A DNA stretch of 21,534 bases from a virus. This document shows positions 5,575 to 12,612 of the stretch, piece by piece; position 1 is the first letter of the stretch; every line of letters begins with the position of its first letter. Location of the stretch: IMG/VR virus record IMGVR_UViG_3300044960_000543, positions 1-21,534 of that record; one strand, given 5' to 3'. Under the pieces are notes generated by a model, which saw only the letters and a program-made list of their open reading frames with translations, made no database searches and was not told the DNA's origin. A program made the position numbers and the translations under genes.

Positions 5575-7067
5575 TGGGCTGGTTCAAGACACTCAAGCGC
5601 CGGATGTTCGGCGGACGCACAACACCCGTCTATGACGGCGTGGGCTTCGGCCGCCGGACGATTGCCTGGATGCCTGGCAACCTGGGCGCGGTGGCGGCCA
5701 TCGCCTATGCGCAGGATGCGCTGCGCGCCAAGAGCCGCGATCTGGTGCGGCGCAATGCCTGGGCCGCGGCAGGGCTCGATGCCTTCGTGTCGAATGCCAT
5801 CGGCACCGGCATCAAGCCACAGAGCATGGTCACGGATCAGTCCTTGCGCGAGGCTATTCATTCCGTCTGGTGGGACTGGTGCGAGGAGGCCGATGCCGCC
5901 GGACTGACCGATTTCTACGGACTGCAGGCGCTCGCTTGCCGCTCGATGCTGGAAGGCGGCGAAGCCTTCCTCCGCATCCGCTACCGCCGTCCCGAGGATG
6001 GCCTGATTGTTCCCATGCAGGTGCAGGTGCTGGAAGCCGAGCACGTGCCGGTAACCTACAACGCCACGGCCGACAACGGCAACGCCATCCGCTGCGGCAT
6101 CGAGTTCGACAGACTCGGGCGGCGGGTGGCCTATTGGATGCACCGCACCCATCCGAACGACGCGCTGCTGACACCCATGAGCGGCCAAGGCGGCAACCTC
6201 CTGCCGGTGCGCGTGCCCGCAGAGGAAGTGATCCACCTCTTCCGGCCATTGCGCCCTGGCCAGATCCGGGGCGAGCCGTGGCTGGCGCGGGCGCTGGAGA
6301 AGCTCAACGAACTCGACCAGTACGACGACGCCGAGCTCGTGCGCAAAAAAACCGCCGCCATGTTCGCTGGCTTCATTACGCGCCTCTCCCCCGAGGACAA
6401 CCTGGTGGGTGAAGGGGTGGCGGATGCCAACGGGGTCGCGCTGGCCGGTCTCGAACCCGGCACCTTGCAGATATTGGAACCGGGCGAGGACATCAAGTTC
6501 TCCTCTCCTGCGGATGTTGGCAATTCCTATCCCGAGTTCATGCGCCAGCAGTTCCGCGCCGTGGCCGCCGCGATGGGCATCACCTACGAGATGCTGACCG
6601 GCGACCTGACACAAGTGAACTACTCCAGCATCCGGGCGGGGCTTTTGGAATTTCGCCGCCGCTGCGAGGCCATCCAGCACGGCGTGATCGTGCATCAGCT
6701 CTGCCGCCCTATCTGGCGCGCCTGGATGGATCAGGCGGTCTTGTCGGGGGCGCTGACGCTTTCGGGTTACAGCCGCCGCCGGCGTGAGTACCAGGCCGCG
6801 AAGTGGATCCCGCAGGGCTGGCAGTGGGTCGATCCGCTCAAGGAAACCGAGGCCATGAAGTCGGCCATCCGCGCCGGACTCATGAGCCGCTCGGAAGCGA
6901 TCTCGGCCAATGGCTACGACGCCGAGGACGTGGATCGTGAAATCGCTGCAGACAATCGGCGCGCAGATGATCTTGGGCTGGTGTTCGATTCCGACCCGCG
7001 CCACGGCAAGGCCGGAGAAGTGCAGCAGGCCGCTGCGCAATCTCAAGACCCATCACAAGGACAGTAA
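5574..7067 (+). CDS. Portal protein, lambda gpB family
   Basis: This 497-residue protein forms the dodecameric portal through which DNA enters and leaves the head. I start it at the ATG at 5574, which overlaps the gpW stop (TGATG). Residues 48-84 (DALRAKSRDLVRRNAWAAAG and NAIGTGIKPQS) carry the lambda-portal signature, and VNYSSIRAGLLEFRRR (348-363) is another hallmark. A C-terminal stretch rich in Gln and Ala (about 480-497) is typical of the wing or barrel end. There are no membrane segments. Two bases separate it from the protease gene. The family call is firm; it lies in the usual B-C order. Confidence 0.96.
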   Translation: MGWFKTLKRRMFGGRTTPVYDGVGFGRRTIAWMPGNLGAVAAIAYAQDALRAKSRDLVRRNAWAAAGLDAFVSNAIGTGIKPQSMVTDQSLREAIHSVWWDWCEEADAAGLTDFYGLQALACRSMLEGGEAFLRIRYRRPEDGLIVPMQVQVLEAEHVPVTYNATADNGNAIRCGIEFDRLGRRVAYWMHRTHPNDALLTPMSGQGGNLLPVRVPAEEVIHLFRPLRPGQIRGEPWLARALEKLNELDQYDDAELVRKKTAAMFAGFITRLSPEDNLVGEGVADANGVALAGLEPGTLQILEPGEDIKFSSPADVGNSYPEFMRQQFRAVAAAMGITYEMLTGDLTQVNYSSIRAGLLEFRRRCEAIQHGVIVHQLCRPIWRAWMDQAVLSGALTLSGYSRRRREYQAAKWIPQGWQWVDPLKETEAMKSAIRAGLMSRSEAISANGYDAEDVDREIAADNRRADDLGLVFDSDPRHGKAGEVQQAAAQSQDPSQGQ

Positions 7068-7069
7068 CC

Positions 7070-8296
7070 ATGCATCTCCCACATCTTGCTTCCCGTCTCT
7101 TCGGGACGCCACTGCTCATCCATCGCGCCAAGCTCGACGTGATCCTGGCCGTGCTCGGCGAGCGACTGAACATCCAGGCGCCCAACGTCGAACTGGCCCT
7201 GCCCGCGCCGCGCACAGTGTCAGCCAGTGCGCCCGGTATTGCCGTGATTCCTGTCCATGGCACGCTGGTCAAGCGCACCCTGGGACTGGAGGCGGCCTCC
7301 GGGCTGACCAGCTACGGCGACATCGCCGCGATGCTCGATGCGGCGGTTGCCGACCCACAGATCACCGGCATCCTGCTGGACGTCGATTCCCCGGGTGGTG
7401 AAGCCTCGGGCAGCTTTGAGCTGGCGCGCCATGTGCGCGAGGCGGCAGGCATCAAGCCGGTATGGGCGGCGGCGAACGACTCGGCCTTCTCGGCCGCCTA
7501 CGCGATTGCCAGCGCCGCAAACCGGGTCGTCGTCACCGAGACGGGTGGCGTGGGCTCCATTGGCGTCATCGCCTTGCACGTCGATCAGTCGGTGAAAGAT
7601 GCCAACGATGGCTACCGCTACACCGCCATCACTGCGGGCGCGCACAAGAACGACTTCTCGCCGCACGAGCCGCTCACCGACACGGCCAAGGCGGAACTGC
7701 AGGCCGAGGTCGACCGGCTCTATGGCCTGTTCGTCGATCACGTGGCGGCCATGCGCAATCTCTCTGCCGAGGATGTGCGGGCTACCGAAGCCGGACTCTA
7801 CTTCGGGCCGAACGCCGTCGCAGCAGGACTGGCCGATGTCGTGGGCACGCTCGATGCGACGCTCGCCGAATTCTCTGCTTACCTCAGCTCCCGAGGCCGC
7901 AAGTCGCCCCAGGCTCGGAGCGTTGCACGATCCGGGGCGGCGTCAACTCTGAAGGAGTTAGAAATGCATGAAGAAACCTCGCCCGAGATGATCGGCGTCG
8001 ACGAAGCGGCCGCTCAGTTGGCTGACCGGGTTGCCGAGGCACGCCGTGAAGTCTCTCAATCCGCACAGGCCATCGCCGAGATGTGCCTGATCGCCGGTTG
8101 CCCGGACAAGGCAGCCGAGTTCATCGCCGCAGGCCACTCCGAGGCCGAGGTGCGGAAGATCCTCGTCTCGATGAAGGCCGAGCGTCAGTCGCCGGAGATT
8201 CTCTCCACCATCGACCCGAACAAGGCCGCTGAGTCGCCCGTGTCCACCCACAATCCGCTCATCGCGGCGGTCAAGAAACTCACCGGAAAGGAGTAA
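7070..8296 (+). CDS. Prohead protease, S49 family (gpC-like), fused to scaffold
   Basis: This 408-residue protein is the maturation protease of the capsid. Residues 57-260 form an S49/ClpP-like domain: LLDVDSPGG (102-110), then FSAAYAIASA with candidate nucleophile S141, GGVGSIGVIA (159-168), and AGAHKNDFSP with candidate general base K193. Residues 261-298 are a linker, and 299-408 form a charged helical scaffold region that can also be made on its own from an internal start at 7964. This is the lambda C/Nu3 arrangement. The ATG follows the portal stop by two bases with only a modest upstream site (GGACAGTAACC). Catalytic residues are assigned by motif and not proven. Confidence 0.94.
   Translation: MHLPHLASRLFGTPLLIHRAKLDVILAVLGERLNIQAPNVELALPAPRTVSASAPGIAVIPVHGTLVKRTLGLEAASGLTSYGDIAAMLDAAVADPQITGILLDVDSPGGEASGSFELARHVREAAGIKPVWAAANDSAFSAAYAIASAANRVVVTETGGVGSIGVIALHVDQSVKDANDGYRYTAITAGAHKNDFSPHEPLTDTAKAELQAEVDRLYGLFVDHVAAMRNLSAEDVRATEAGLYFGPNAVAAGLADVVGTLDATLAEFSAYLSSRGRKSPQARSVARSGAASTLKELEMHEETSPEMIGVDEAAAQLADRVAEARREVSQSAQAIAEMCLIAGCPDKAAEFIAAGHSEAEVRKILVSMKAERQSPEILSTIDPNKAAESPVSTHNPLIAAVKKLTGKE
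7964..8296 (+). CDS. Nested scaffold protein, Nu3-like, in-frame inside protease gene
   Basis: Inside the protease gene and in the same frame, GAAGGAG (7951-7957) lies 6 bases before an ATG at 7964 (residue 299). Initiation there would give a 110-residue protein starting MHEETSPEMIGVDEAAAQLA, made of charged helices and ending AAVKKLTGKE. In lambda, Nu3 is likewise translated from within C and acts as the internal scaffold, removed by the protease. The excellent ribosome-binding site in the middle of a coding frame strongly suggests this is used. Its position directly before the decoration protein fits. Confidence 0.75.
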   Translation: MHEETSPEMIGVDEAAAQLADRVAEARREVSQSAQAIAEMCLIAGCPDKAAEFIAAGHSEAEVRKILVSMKAERQSPEILSTIDPNKAAESPVSTHNPLIAAVKKLTGKE

Positions 8297-8302
8297 TGAA
8301 CC

Positions 8303-8680
8303 ATGGCTGTCATCAATGAACCCATCAACCTCGCCGATCTCGTCAAGTATGAGGAGGAATGCCTCTTCTACTCGCGCAACGAGGAGACCGTCGCCGCCGG
8401 GCAGAATCTCGGGATCGGCACCGTGGTCGGTCGCAAGAGCGCGGACGGCAAGCTCTATGCCTTGAACCCGACCGCCAATGATGGCACCGAGAGTGCCATC
8501 GGCATCCTCATCGAGGACGTCGATGCGACCCTAATCGACAAGACCGGCGTGATCCTGGCCCGTCACGCCGTCGTTGCCGACAAGTACGTGGTCTGGCCGG
8601 CGGGCATCACCGCGCCGCAGAAGGCTTCCGCCATCTCTCAACTGGATGCGCGCGGAATCCTGATCCGCACCGCCGCTTAA
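8303..8680 (+). CDS. Head decoration protein, lambda gpD family
   Basis: This 125-residue protein probably binds at the threefold sites of the expanded capsid and stabilises it. It starts MAVINEPINLADLVKYEEEC and shows the gpD pattern: TVAAGQNLGIGTVVGR, a beta-rich middle with ALNPTANDGTESAIGIL, and the ending ILIRTAA. Lambda gpD is 110 residues. The AAAGGAG site overlaps the end of the protease gene, 9 bases before the ATG. It lies between the scaffold and the major capsid gene, the lambda C-D-E order. No odd features are visible. Confidence 0.92.
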   Translation: MAVINEPINLADLVKYEEECLFYSRNEETVAAGQNLGIGTVVGRKSADGKLYALNPTANDGTESAIGILIEDVDATLIDKTGVILARHAVVADKYVVWPAGITAPQKASAISQLDARGILIRTAA

Positions 8681-8696
8681 TCTCAAGGAGGACATC

Positions 8697-9701
8697 ATGC
8701 AGAATCCGTTCAACAATCCCGCCTTCTCGACGGCGAGCCTCACCGCCGCCATCAACCTCATCCCCAACCGCTATGGCCGACTGGAACAGCTGGGCCTGTT
8801 CACCCCGCGCCCGATCATTCAGCGCAATGCCATCGTCGAGGAGATGCATGGCGTCCTGAACCTGCTGCCGACGCTGCCGCCCGGCGCGCCCGGGACGGTC
8901 GGCACCCAGGGCAAGCGCAAGGCGCGCTCCTTCATCGTCCCCCACATCCCCCACGACGACGTGGTGCTGCCCGAGGAGGTGCAGGGTGTGCGCGCCTTCG
9001 GGTCCGAGAATACGACCGAGACCGTCGCCTCGATCATGGCGAGGAAGCTCGAAACCATGCGCAACAAGCACGCCATCACGCTCGAGCACCTGCGCATGGG
9101 GGCCTTGAAGGGCCAGATTCTGGATGCCGACGGCAGCGTCATCTACGACCTCTTCGCCGAGTTCGGGGTCACCCAGAGCACGGTCAATTTCCAGCTCAAT
9201 GCCGGCACGACCAAGGTCAAGCCGAAGTGCAACGAGGTCCTGCGCACCATCGAGAAGGCCCTGATGGGGGAAGTCGCCACCGGTGTGCGCGTGCTGTGCT
9301 CGACCGCGTTCTTCGATGCGCTCACCTCCCACGACAACGTGGAGAAAGCCTTCGCCTTCTACCAGCAGGGGGCGGCGCTGGTGGACGACACCCGCAACGG
9401 CTTCCGCTTCGGCGGTCTGGTCTTCGAGGAGTATGTGGGCTTTGCCACCGACGCGGCGGGCAATGTGCGCAAGTTCATCCCGGACGGTGAAGCCATCGCC
9501 TTCCCGGAAGGCACGATGGACACCTTCGCCACCTACTTCGCGCCGGCAGACTTCAACGAGACGGTGAACACCCCGGGTCTGCCGCTCTACGCCAAGCAGG
9601 AGCCGAGGAAGTTCGACCGCGGCACCGATCTGCACACGCAGAGCAACCCGCTACCCATGTGCCACCGTCCCGGCGTCTTGGTGCGGCTGGTGGCGCAGTG
9701 A
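8697..9701 (+). CDS. Major capsid protein, gpE family
   Basis: This 334-residue protein builds the icosahedral shell (lambda gpE is 341). It begins MQNPFNNPAFSTASLTAAIN, then has NRYGRLEQLGLFTPRPI, the usual N-arm of the gpE family. A later segment (FVEKAF-like DNVEKAFAFYQQG, then GGLVFEEYVGFA) and the C-terminal RGTDLHTQSNPLPMCHRPGV are also typical. A strong AAGGAGGA site precedes the ATG by 5 bases, as expected for an abundant protein. The stop overlaps the next start (TGATG). The family call is firm. Confidence 0.95.
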   Translation: MQNPFNNPAFSTASLTAAINLIPNRYGRLEQLGLFTPRPIIQRNAIVEEMHGVLNLLPTLPPGAPGTVGTQGKRKARSFIVPHIPHDDVVLPEEVQGVRAFGSENTTETVASIMARKLETMRNKHAITLEHLRMGALKGQILDADGSVIYDLFAEFGVTQSTVNFQLNAGTTKVKPKCNEVLRTIEKALMGEVATGVRVLCSTAFFDALTSHDNVEKAFAFYQQGAALVDDTRNGFRFGGLVFEEYVGFATDAAGNVRKFIPDGEAIAFPEGTMDTFATYFAPADFNETVNTPGLPLYAKQEPRKFDRGTDLHTQSNPLPMCHRPGVLVRLVAQ

Positions 9702-9979
9702 TGCGCGTGACCGACCTCTACGACGCGGCGGCCAGCGCGGGGCTGCTCACGCCCGTGCAGGTGGGCGCCGTTACCGTCCAGTGCGCCTTCCGCGCGCCGG
9801 ACGAGACGGTGCTCGAGGGCCTCGCGCTCTCGCGCGACTACCAGATCGAGTATCCGAGCGAGCGCCTGACGCTGGGTCAGGGGGATCTGGTGCAGATCGC
9901 CGGTCATGCTTACCGGGTGCGCGAGGTGCGGCAGGTGCGCGACGGTACCGAGTCGGTGGCCGCCCTCTCGAGGCTGTGA
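9701..9979 (+). CDS. Head-tail joining protein, gpFII-like
   Basis: I chose the ATG at 9701, which overlaps the capsid stop, giving 92 residues rather than a longer frame that starts inside the capsid gene. The protein starts MRVTDLYDAAASAGLLTPVQ and is beta-rich. LTLGQGDLVQIAGHAYRVRE resembles the lambda FII pattern in which a hydrophobic strand follows a GD turn. FII sits on the completed head and receives the tail. Size and position after the major capsid protein support the call; sequence similarity is weak. Confidence 0.7.
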   Translation: MRVTDLYDAAASAGLLTPVQVGAVTVQCAFRAPDETVLEGLALSRDYQIEYPSERLTLGQGDLVQIAGHAYRVREVRQVRDGTESVAALSRL

Positions 9980-10416
9980 TGCAAAGCCTGCGCGAGCAGA
10001 TCATCCAGGCGGTGGTGGGCAGGCTCACGCCGGTCGCCACGGCCGAGGGCGCCACGATCCGCCGCCAGCCGACCGTGCCGACCGACCGGGCCCGTCTGCC
10101 CGCGTTGCTGGTGTTCCCCGAATCGGAAAGCGTGCGTCGCCTCAACGACCGCACCGAGCGCGAACTGGTGTTGCGCATCGTGGCGCTGGCGATGGGCACG
10201 GCAAGCGAGCCGCCGGAGCCGGTCGCCGACAGGCTGCTCACCGCCGCCCATGGTGCGCTGACGGCGGATACCACCCTGGGCGGCCTGGCCCTCGGCCTGG
10301 AAGAGACGGACTGCGACTGGCTGCAGGACGACGCCGACCTGGAGGCCGCCGCCATCCCTGCCCGCTACCGCGTCACCTACCGCACCCTGGCCCATGACCT
10401 TTTGATGAAAGGATGA
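9979..10416 (+). CDS. Tail terminator / minor tail protein (gpU-like)
   Basis: I chose the ATG at 9979 (MQSLREQIIQAVVGRLTPVA), which overlaps the preceding stop; the frame is open further upstream but without a plausible site. The 145-residue protein has an N-terminal helix, a beta-rich middle (ALLVFPESESV, ELVLRIVALAM), a helix (VADRLLTAAHGALTAD), and an ending RYRVTYRTLAHDLL. This layout is shared by tail-terminator and completion proteins of siphoviruses. It would cap the tail tube at the head-proximal end. A separate Z-like gene is not visible. Confidence comes from context and pattern rather than a clear motif. Confidence 0.7.
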   Translation: MQSLREQIIQAVVGRLTPVATAEGATIRRQPTVPTDRARLPALLVFPESESVRRLNDRTERELVLRIVALAMGTASEPPEPVADRLLTAAHGALTADTTLGGLALGLEETDCDWLQDDADLEAAAIPARYRVTYRTLAHDLLMKG

Positions 10417-10421
10417 ATCCC

Positions 10422-10631
10422 ATGCATCGAATCGAACTTCTCAAGACCCACACCCATGCCAACGAAGTGCATTTCGCCGGCCACGTCATCGAGGTGGACG
10501 AGGCCACTGCCCGCTGGCTGATCGAACGGGGCGTCGGCAAGCCCGCCGCTGCCGCGCCCGCGCCGGAGGCCGCCGCCACCGTGGCGGAGGCCCTGCCCGA
10601 AACCAAATCGCAACGTAAAGCAAAGGAGTAA
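10422..10631 (+). CDS. Small DUF7210-like phage protein, 69 aa
   Basis: Two ATG codons are in frame. I prefer the one at 10422 because AAAGGA (10407-10412) is 9 bases upstream; the first (10413) touches that site and overlaps the previous stop. The protein starts MHRIELLKTHTHANEVHFAG, followed by VIEVDEATARWLIERGV, a pattern I associate with DUF7210-type proteins in tail operons. The C-terminal half is a low-complexity Ala/Pro/Glu stretch ending KSQRKAKE. No function is known to me. It sits just before the tail-tube gene, as such proteins usually do. Confidence 0.72.
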   Translation: MHRIELLKTHTHANEVHFAGHVIEVDEATARWLIERGVGKPAAAAPAPEAAATVAEALPETKSQRKAKE

Positions 10632-10637
10632 CCCATC

Positions 10638-11372
10638 ATGACCTATTTCTCAGGACAGGGGCGCGTCTTCATCGGCGCGCGTGACAGCAACGGCAACCCG
10701 CAGGGGCTCACCTATGTCGGAAACGTGCCAGACCTCAAGGTGTCGCTCTCGGTGGAAACCCTCGAGCACCAGGAATCCCAATCCGGCCAACGGCTCACCG
10801 ACCTGCAACTGATCAAGACCAAGAAGGGCGAGTTCGCCTGCACCCTGGAGGAGTTGATCCAGACCAACCTGGAACTGGCGCTCTACGGTTCCACGACGAC
10901 GGTGACCAGCGGCACGGTGACGGATGAGCCGGTCATTGCCACGGCCGAACTCGGCAAACTCTACCTGCTCGGCAAACAGAACGTCTCCAGCGTGGTCATC
11001 AAGGCCGGCGCGACTACGGTCGCCAATACCAAGTACACCGTCAATGAAAAACACGGCTCCATTCAATTTACCGACCTCACGGGCGTCACCGGAGCGATCA
11101 CGGCCAGCTACAGCTACGGCGCGTCCAGTGCCACCGCGATGTTCACCCAACCGCTGCCCGAGCGCTGGGTGCGCTTCGAGGGGCTGAATACCGCCGACAG
11201 CAACAAGGAGGTCGTGATCGATCTGTATCGGGTGGCGATCAACCCGACCAAGGATTTGTCGGTGATCGGCAACGACCTGATGAAGTTCGAGCTGTCGGGC
11301 CAGGTGCTCGCCGATCTCACCAAGACGGCAAGTGGCAGCCTCGGGCAATTCGGCCGGATCGTGCTGCTGTGA
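10638..11372 (+). CDS. Major tail tube protein, gpV-like
   Basis: This 244-residue protein (lambda gpV 246) probably polymerises into the tail tube. The N-terminus (MTYFSGQGRVFIGARDSNGN) and the segment LKVSLSVETLEHQESQSGQR are typical of tail-tube proteins in this group, as is FELSGQVLADLTK near the end. The middle (about 85-165) is beta-rich, with an inserted segment including YTVNEKHGSIQFTDLTGVTG. An AAAGGAG site precedes the ATG. The gene lies between the tail terminator and the chaperone pair, where the tail tube belongs. The stop overlaps the next start. Confidence 0.9.
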   Translation: MTYFSGQGRVFIGARDSNGNPQGLTYVGNVPDLKVSLSVETLEHQESQSGQRLTDLQLIKTKKGEFACTLEELIQTNLELALYGSTTTVTSGTVTDEPVIATAELGKLYLLGKQNVSSVVIKAGATTVANTKYTVNEKHGSIQFTDLTGVTGAITASYSYGASSATAMFTQPLPERWVRFEGLNTADSNKEVVIDLYRVAINPTKDLSVIGNDLMKFELSGQVLADLTKTASGSLGQFGRIVLL

Positions 11373-11773
11373 TGGGCAACGATCCGTTCGCGGCACTGCC
11401 GCCGGTGCCGCTGTCCATCGAGATCGCGGGCGAGCGCATCGATCTCACGCCGCTCAAGGTGGGCGAGGTGCCGGCGTTTGCCCGGGCGGTGCAGCCCATC
11501 GCGGCGAGTCTGTCGGCATCGCCCGACTGGCTGGCGCTCATGGCCGAGCATGGGGAAGCCGTGATCGATGCGGTGTCCATAGCCAGCCGCCGTCCTCGGG
11601 AATGGGTGGCCGGTCTCGATCTCGACGAGGCCATGCGTCTTACTGAGGCGGCGTTCGAGGTGAATGCCGATTTTTTTATCCGGCGGCTGATGCCGGTCGT
11701 CACCGAGGCGGCGAGCCGGATCGGCCAGACACTGGAAAGCCCGACGCCTGGAGCAACACCCTCCAGCGGCTGA
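11372..11773 (+). CDS. Tail assembly chaperone, gpG-like
   Basis: This 133-residue protein helps the tape measure and tail tube assemble and is not in the finished tail. It begins MGNDPFAALPPVPLSIEIAG and is helical and acidic in its middle. The ATG overlaps the tail-tube stop (GTGATG); a GTG three bases upstream is possible. Codons 100-102 (GAT TTT TTT) form a slippery heptamer, giving a second, longer product, as for lambda G and GT. It lies directly between the tail tube and the tape-measure region. The sequence is diverged, so the call relies on context and the slippery site. Confidence 0.85.
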   Translation: MGNDPFAALPPVPLSIEIAGERIDLTPLKVGEVPAFARAVQPIAASLSASPDWLALMAEHGEAVIDAVSIASRRPREWVAGLDLDEAMRLTEAAFEVNADFFIRRLMPVVTEAASRIGQTLESPTPGATPSSG

Positions 11774-11967
11774 TCGGTGCGGGGCATGCCTACACCGACA
11801 TCCTCAGCTACACGCTCTCGCAGATGGATGCCTTCCTCGCGGCCATCGACCGGCATGAGTCCCGACAACTGGCGAATCTCCTGTCGGTGATCGCCACCGG
11901 CAGTCAGGGGGATGGCAAGGCCATCGCAAGGATGCTCAAGGAGCTCCAGTGCTCAAAATCTCCCTGA
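11372..11967 (+). CDS. Frameshifted tail chaperone G-T fusion
   Basis: A -1 shift at TTTTTTT (11671-11677) joins the first 102 codons of G to 96 codons in the other frame, giving 198 residues. After the shift the frame is open to a TGA at 11965-11967, reading YPADAGRHRGGEPDRPDTGK, then WSNTLQRLIGAGHAYTDILS and ending in ARMLKELQCSKSP. The shifted part is helical and resembles gpT-type domains, which bind the tail-tube protein. The new frame has no start codon with a ribosome-binding site of its own. Ratio control by -1 shifting is the rule for this gene pair; use here is inferred from the perfect heptamer. Confidence 0.8.
11671..11677 (+). other. Programmed -1 frameshift slippery site (T7)
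   Basis: Seven T bases fall in the arrangement T TTT TTT in the G frame (last base of GAT plus two Phe codons), which allows both tRNAs to re-pair after a -1 slip. The downstream -1 frame stays open for 96 codons. A GC-rich stretch follows (11680-11750) that could form structure, but I have not folded it. Confidence 0.8.
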
Positions 11968-12599
11968 CCGCGACGGGCCTGTTCGAAAAATCCCGGTTCC
12001 AGGCATGGAGCAGGCAGAAGCAGGTGGCGATCCACCGGGCGGTGGCAGACGGCTTCCGCGAAGGCGGCAAAGCCGTGGCTGAGACCGTGCGCGGCAGGAT
12101 GCAAGCCGACTTCGCCGTGCGCAAGGCGGGATTCGTCAAGTCCATGCGCGCGAAGGTCTATGACCGGAACAAGAACAGGCTCCCTGCGCTCCTGATCGGC
12201 TCGAAGATACCGTGGCTGGGCATCCACGTCCGGGGAGGCACCATCGGCGGGAAGATGCTGATCCCGCTCACCGAGGAAGGCAAGCGCATGGGACGTAAAG
12301 CCTTCGCTCGCGTCATCGACGGCCTGATGCGTAGCGGTAACGCCTACTTCATCCAGAAGGATGGCAAGGCGATCCTGATGGCCGAGAACATCAAGGAAAA
12401 CGCCTCGGTGCTGGCTCGGTTCAAACGGGCCGAGCGGAGCCGCACCGGGGCGAAATCCATCAAGCGCGGCACGGAGATTCCCATCGCGGTGCTGGTGCCG
12501 ACCGTCACCCTGAAACGCCGCTTCGATCTGGAAGGCGTAGTGCGCGGCCAGATGCCCGTTCTCGCTCGCGCCATCGAGAAGCAACTGAACAAGATTTGA
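11949..12599 (+). CDS. DUF6441-like tail protein, 216 aa
   Basis: The start is a GTG at 11949, 5 bases after AAGGAG, and it lies inside the end of the frameshifted T frame (19-base overlap). The protein begins MLKISLTATGLFEKSRFQAW and contains an internal segment AVRKAGFVKSMRAKVYDRNK, then PWLGIHVRGGTIGGKMLIPL and a basic C-terminus. Proteins placed between the G/T chaperones and the tape measure in related phages often belong to DUF6441, and this one fits the general look (basic, about 200 residues, central IHVRGGTIGGK). I am moderately sure of the family and do not know the function. It may act in tail assembly. Confidence 0.7.
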   Translation: MLKISLTATGLFEKSRFQAWSRQKQVAIHRAVADGFREGGKAVAETVRGRMQADFAVRKAGFVKSMRAKVYDRNKNRLPALLIGSKIPWLGIHVRGGTIGGKMLIPLTEEGKRMGRKAFARVIDGLMRSGNAYFIQKDGKAILMAENIKENASVLARFKRAERSRTGAKSIKRGTEIPIAVLVPTVTLKRRFDLEGVVRGQMPVLARAIEKQLNKI

Positions 12600-12612
12600 G
12601 AGAGATGAATTC

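Noticed and set aside
5358-7046. 562-codon minus-strand open frame antisense to the portal gene
   Set aside because: Same explanation; the plus-strand portal reading has clear family motifs.
10413-10421. Upstream ATG for the small DUF7210-like protein
   Set aside because: It directly abuts the likely ribosome-binding site, so the ATG at 10422 has better spacing; the difference is three residues and remains uncertain.
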